Shown here: in pieces, positions 59,795 through 64,000 of the stretch
Numbering within the stretch: position 1 is the stretch's first letter
Layout of the letters: each line of letters starts with the position of its first letter
DNA from: Selaginella tamariscina
Taxonomy: Eukaryota > Streptophyta > Lycopodiopsida > Selaginellales > Selaginellaceae
NCBI GenBank assembly: GCA_003024785.1
Contig: PUQB01000044.1
Location: 321,077-385,076 of the forward strand
Length of the DNA stretch: 64,000 nucleotides
Direction: 5' to 3'
Made by a program: the position numbers and the translations under genes
Notes under the pieces: model-generated
Seen by the model: only the letters and a program-made list of their open reading frames with translations
Told to the model about the DNA's origin: nothing
Databases searched by the model: none

Positions 59795-62269
59795 ATGCTA
59801 ATCCAAGATTCGATGAGATTCGGACACGTTATATTCTTAAGAATATATTTTTCTAAACATAAGTAATTGGATTCTAAATATAACGTAGGACAATATAATA
59901 TTAATATTAAAGTTGCTTTAATCATTTGTTATTATAACTAATTCAACAATCGCTATATATAGCACTATTTGATTTAATATACTGAATATGTAATATTCAT
60001 CATCATTATAAATAATATTATCTGATTTTATATAATATTGAACTACTTTATCATAAAAATCATAAACATATTATTTAAATTATGTTTAATACGTTGACAT
60101 GTTTACCTATGTGATATTTCGTTTTTTAAATTGATTTTTATTTATCTTTATAGTCTTCTTATGACAACAAATTCATTAATTTCTATATTAAATAGTTATT
60201 AATAAATATCTTTACAATAGTTATAGAAATTAATATAAATTGTTGAACCATTCATTTTATACTGGTACATGACAAATTGTGTTATTAAATAACTACGCAC
60301 AGAATATAAAATTGTGTTTATGTATTTTATACAATGAATAAATTAACAATAATATATTTTGAGCATGATTAAAAATGATAAATTATATATTTATATGTGA
60401 CTTTCACGAGTTATTGTGTTGAAATTTGCATTTCATTGTTATGAAATTATTGTTAATTATTATAAATTGTATAAATAAAAATAAATCAAGTTAAACATAA
60501 AAGCTAAATATCAAAAGAAATTTAATATATGTATTGTAACAATGCCACCCCCGTTATTTTATATATAGTTTAATGTCTAAATTTAAAAAAACCTTTTAAA
60601 TAAATTTGATTTATACATATGATTTACTATAAATAAACTTTTTACATACTTGTTTTTAATATTTTATTAATTAATTAAATTAATACAAAGGGGGTGCAAA
60701 GGGTGGGGGTCCTTTTTAACATTATTATAAATATAAATATAAACTCTTTTATTCTTCTTTAGATTATGTTTAGCAATAATTATATATTTATGTTTTTCTA
60801 TTAATTAATTATATTTATGTTTATTAATAATTAAATATATTTAATGTTTAATTATTGTTTTTTTATAAATAATTAAAAACAGTTTCTTATGCATCTGTAT
60901 ACGTGCGCATATATATACAGAGCTTTCTGTATTTCATGTACATACGGCATTCTCAAGCGTATCTTATTTTATCCGTTTTAGATTAATAAATCTCCTGTTC
61001 GAATTAATAATAAACACGTGTGGAAAGGCACCGTATTATTTGTCAATACGCAATCTCAATATATAAAGATATTTGTGAATATAATAAAATATCTACAACA
61101 GAAGGATTTCGGCATGTGTATATCACAAACGAAGCAACGACAGATCTTTCAATTAAGCTTCCAAATCGAAGTGAGAAGACTGAAAAACGTGTTTTCCCAT
61201 ATATTTATTTGTAAATAATTATATATTTTATATCATTTATACGGAAATTATCGCGTGTGATACAGACAGAGGTTGAGATAGTCGAACACCTTTTGAAAGC
61301 CACTTCAAGTTGACGTAAGCATATCGCATCCAGCGGTTCCGATTTCATCAACGTGTCAGCAGAATATAATACGCGCTTCAACACACTATTCTTGTTGTCT
61401 CTAGCTCAAATGTAAACTCCGCTTCTGTAAGTATCATCAAAATGAATATGTATTGTAAATGTTTCATTAGGATTGTTACAAACATATTTTCTATATGTAT
61501 AATTTAAAATATTAATAATACAATGTTTTTGTTGTGGATTTATAAAATATAAAATATAATTAATTGAATAATATCGATATTAACTCATCATAATCCTTGA
61601 TTCTACATGTTAATAAATAATATTTAACTTCTATTAAAAGAACCCTAATTAATTTATGTTTAATATGTTTAAAATTTATTGTCGATATTTCTTTATTTTA
61701 AGCTTGTTTTTATTTATTTTTACAATACTTTTTGACCACCAATCCATTAATTTTAATATTAAATATTTATCAACTAATCTATATTAAATATTTATTAACA
61801 AATATTCTTAGAAAAGTTATAGAAATTGGTGTATTTGTTGGACCTATTTTGATAATTGTGTTTTTAATTTAATAAACCAACAATAATATACTTTTCAATT
61901 ATATCTTGAAAACATAAAAGACCTTGAAGAAATTAAATATCTAAACTAAATTTACGATTACAATATGAGAAATATATAAAAAAAAACCTTTTTTAAATTT
62001 TTTGTTTAGATTAGCCATTAACAATTACTAAATATGATTAACAACTATTAAATATATTTAAGCTTATTAATAATTAAATATGTTTAATATTTAATAACAA
62101 TTAAATAAGCTTATTGATACTTGGATATACATGATATATAGAAAAAGTAAATATATGAATAATGTATATAACATTGAGTAGTCTCTTATGTTATTGAATA
62201 TTATAAATTGAGAATCTTTTAGGCATATGATAAGAATATTGCCTCGAATATGTATGTTAATTATAACTG
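59795..62269. other. AT-rich intergenic DNA
   Basis: Mostly AT-rich. Some words recall the 28.2-kb repeat (CAACAATCGCTATATATAGCA). A more complex island at about 60890-61440 with two overlapping 65-codon frames (61018-61218) has no recognisable product. I see no gene. Confidence 0.45.
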
Positions 62270-62417
62270 TGAGAGTTCGGAATATAGAAATGTGTATATT
62301 ATATTAGCCTAAAACCCTAGCTTATATACAAGAGTGAGTGGTTCAGATTAAAACCAATCAAAATCCATTACATTAATAATAGTATGTGTGTATACAACCG
62401 TACACGTGGACCTTACA
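62270..62417 (-). repeat. gypsy 3' LTR (second element)
   Basis: 148 bp, reading TGTAAGGTCC...CCGAACTCTCA on the minus strand, directly after the polypurine tract. A TATA box (TATATAAGC) lies within. A solo copy lies at 55621-55743. Confidence 0.8.
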
Positions 62418-64000
62418 TCATCCCTCCTCTCGGAAGGATGGAAGGTGGTTAGGGTTCTCTAGTAGATGGGAACATTACGAGGAGGCATTAGTGGATCTAT
62501 AGGCAACAGAACTTATTCCTGACTTTGTTGTACAAAACACTTTAATCGTTGCACATGCACAATCTCTGGAGGATCAAGTTGAATGTTGTGCCAAACCTCA
62601 TAAACTTGCAGTCCTACTTGCCGCAACACTCGATATGGTCCCTTCTATTCAATAAGGAGACTTCTTGGTTAAATCATGTATAGTAAGCTTGAGAAAACAA
62701 ATCAAACCAACTCATTCACCTTATACTCCGCAGGTGGACAACGATGAGAGTTGTAGCGCTGTTGTTGTTCTACTTGTATATGGCCCAAGTGTTTTACAGA
62801 CTCTACTTGAATCAATGAAAGAATGCTCGTCAAATACCGATCCCATTAGTAACTCATGGCAAGCAAGAAGGTAAGAACTTATATGGTGAAGTACTAATGA
62901 AACTATGTATCACAATAACATAAGCATATCGAAGAGATGTTAAATAACCATTCTAATTTGAATGTTGAAAGCTCACATATTTTGTGATCATTCCCTAGAA
63001 AGTCATGACGAGCCATTCCACCAAACCATTTATTTGAGGATGATAAGTACTTGTGAAGGTGTAGTGTATCCCCAATCGAGATGTTAAGACATGAAATGCC
63101 TCATTCATAAATGCAGGACCATTATCCGAAAGAATCTGCTTCGGACAAGAATGCTAGAACACGATTTGATTAAGGAGAAACTAACCAACAACAAAGATAG
63201 TCACACTAGCAAGACCACCAACTTCCACCTAATGAGTTAGGTAATCAGAAGCAATAATAATGTACTTGTTGCTAGCAATCAACTATGGAAAAGGTTCCAT
63301 CAAATCAAACATCACTAACTAAAACGGATAAGAAACTGTAATTGACTCCAATCGTCCTTCCAAAGTACACGGGGTAGTATTGCAAGTTTGGCACCAATAT
63401 ACAACTATGCACATACCGAATCACATCTCCTCGCAACTTTGCCAGTAAAAAGATTTGTGTAATTTCTCAATCACACGATGATGTCTTATGTGCCCATTAA
63501 GAACATAAGAGTCATGATAAGCGTTGAAGAAGCGTAAAACGAAGACCGAAGGCACTACAATTGCAAATGATCATCCAAATCAGTCCTCACAAAATAAAAA
63601 AGGTCGTCATGAAGGCAATATTACGAATGTAAGTGCCTGAAGGGCAAGTCATCAACAAGTGATGCAGGATTTTAAAACCCATCACGAAGCCTTCAAATTC
63701 GTGGCTCAACCTTTTAAACTTCCCGAACCTCTACTAAAAACGAGAAATCTAACTCTGCACCTTGTAAACATTGAATGTCAATCACAATACTATTGATAAT
63801 ATCGAATCCTTGTTCAGAAAATTAATTGATGCTAAAATAATTGGCTCCTTAGGAATGGAAGAAAAGAGAGAAGGTTGAAGAGAAGCTCGAGAAAGAACAT
63901 CAGCATCAACCATGGAATTCCCTAGGCAATGAATAACTTTGAAATTGTAAATCTAAAGCTTCGAGTAGTACAACTAACCAAGTTCTTCCGTTTCAACAAC
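62270..64000 (-). mobile_element. decayed Ty3/gypsy element, partial
   Basis: On the minus strand, running off the right edge. Order from the window end: end of RNase H (MVDADVLSRASLQ at about 63910-63870), integrase HHCC region (YHDSYVLNGHIRHHRV near 63500), integrase core (ILSDNGPAFMNEAFHVL near 63130-63080, TYHPQINGLVEWL near 63030), a pol C-terminal segment (PYRVLRQVGLQVYEVWHNIQ at about 62640-62585), a polypurine tract (CGAGAGGAGGGATGA, 62418-62432) and the 3' LTR. Many stops and frameshifts. Related to the 18.9-kb element. Confidence 0.85.

Noticed and set aside
61018..61218. Two overlapping frames of about 65 codons
   Set aside because: No recognisable domain or gene context; kept only as part of the unexplained island.

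Overview
The window looks like nuclear DNA of a land plant. It holds one spliced housekeeping gene with many short GT-AG introns, numerous plant-type pentatricopeptide-repeat (PPR) sequences, F-box/kelch and GDPD gene remains, and plant LTR retrotransposons, some primed by initiator-tRNA-Met. The short introns (about 50-400 bp) and the MPERNVVSWN-style PPR motifs suggest a lycophyte such as Selaginella. That placement is inference only; no organelle or rRNA sequence is present to test it.

Only two genes look intact. (1) 7760-16773 (+) is the cohesin loader SCC2 (Nipped-B/NIPBL), about 29 exons and roughly 1,700 codons, with a PHD finger and HEAT-type repeats. (2) 17642-18070 (+) is a 142-codon basic protein of unknown function. 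A third, a 2-kb PPR gene on the minus strand (57780-59794), is nearly complete but carries two frameshifts.

The rest is decayed genes and mobile DNA. 1-290: broken SCC2 exon fragment ending in a fold-back hairpin. 2.8-7.4 kb: two decayed GDPD-like gene copies with an LTR remnant between them. 18.9-23.8 kb: Ty3/gypsy element with near-identical 204-bp LTRs but frameshifted gag-pol. 23.8-26.2 kb: scrambled PPR pseudogenes. 29.0-30.5 kb: patchwork of SCC2, F-box and PPR fragments. 32.0-40.1 kb: TIR element of PIF/Harbinger (Tourist-like) type, split by a non-coding LTR retrotransposon (LARD-like, minus strand). 44.1-45.6 and 48.8-49.6 kb: further rearranged PPR pieces. 52.1-53.4 kb: miniature LTR retrotransposon (TRIM-like). 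56.4-59.8 kb: convergent PPR pair, the best-preserved version of the scrambled copies. 62.3-64.0 kb: a second, decayed gypsy element running off the end. The remainder is very AT-rich, degenerate repeat sequence.

A large segmental duplication ties much of the right half together: about 31.8-45.6 kb and 50.0-58.8 kb are copies of the same block. Each has received different insertions since, so each block shows the pre-insertion state of the other's transposons.
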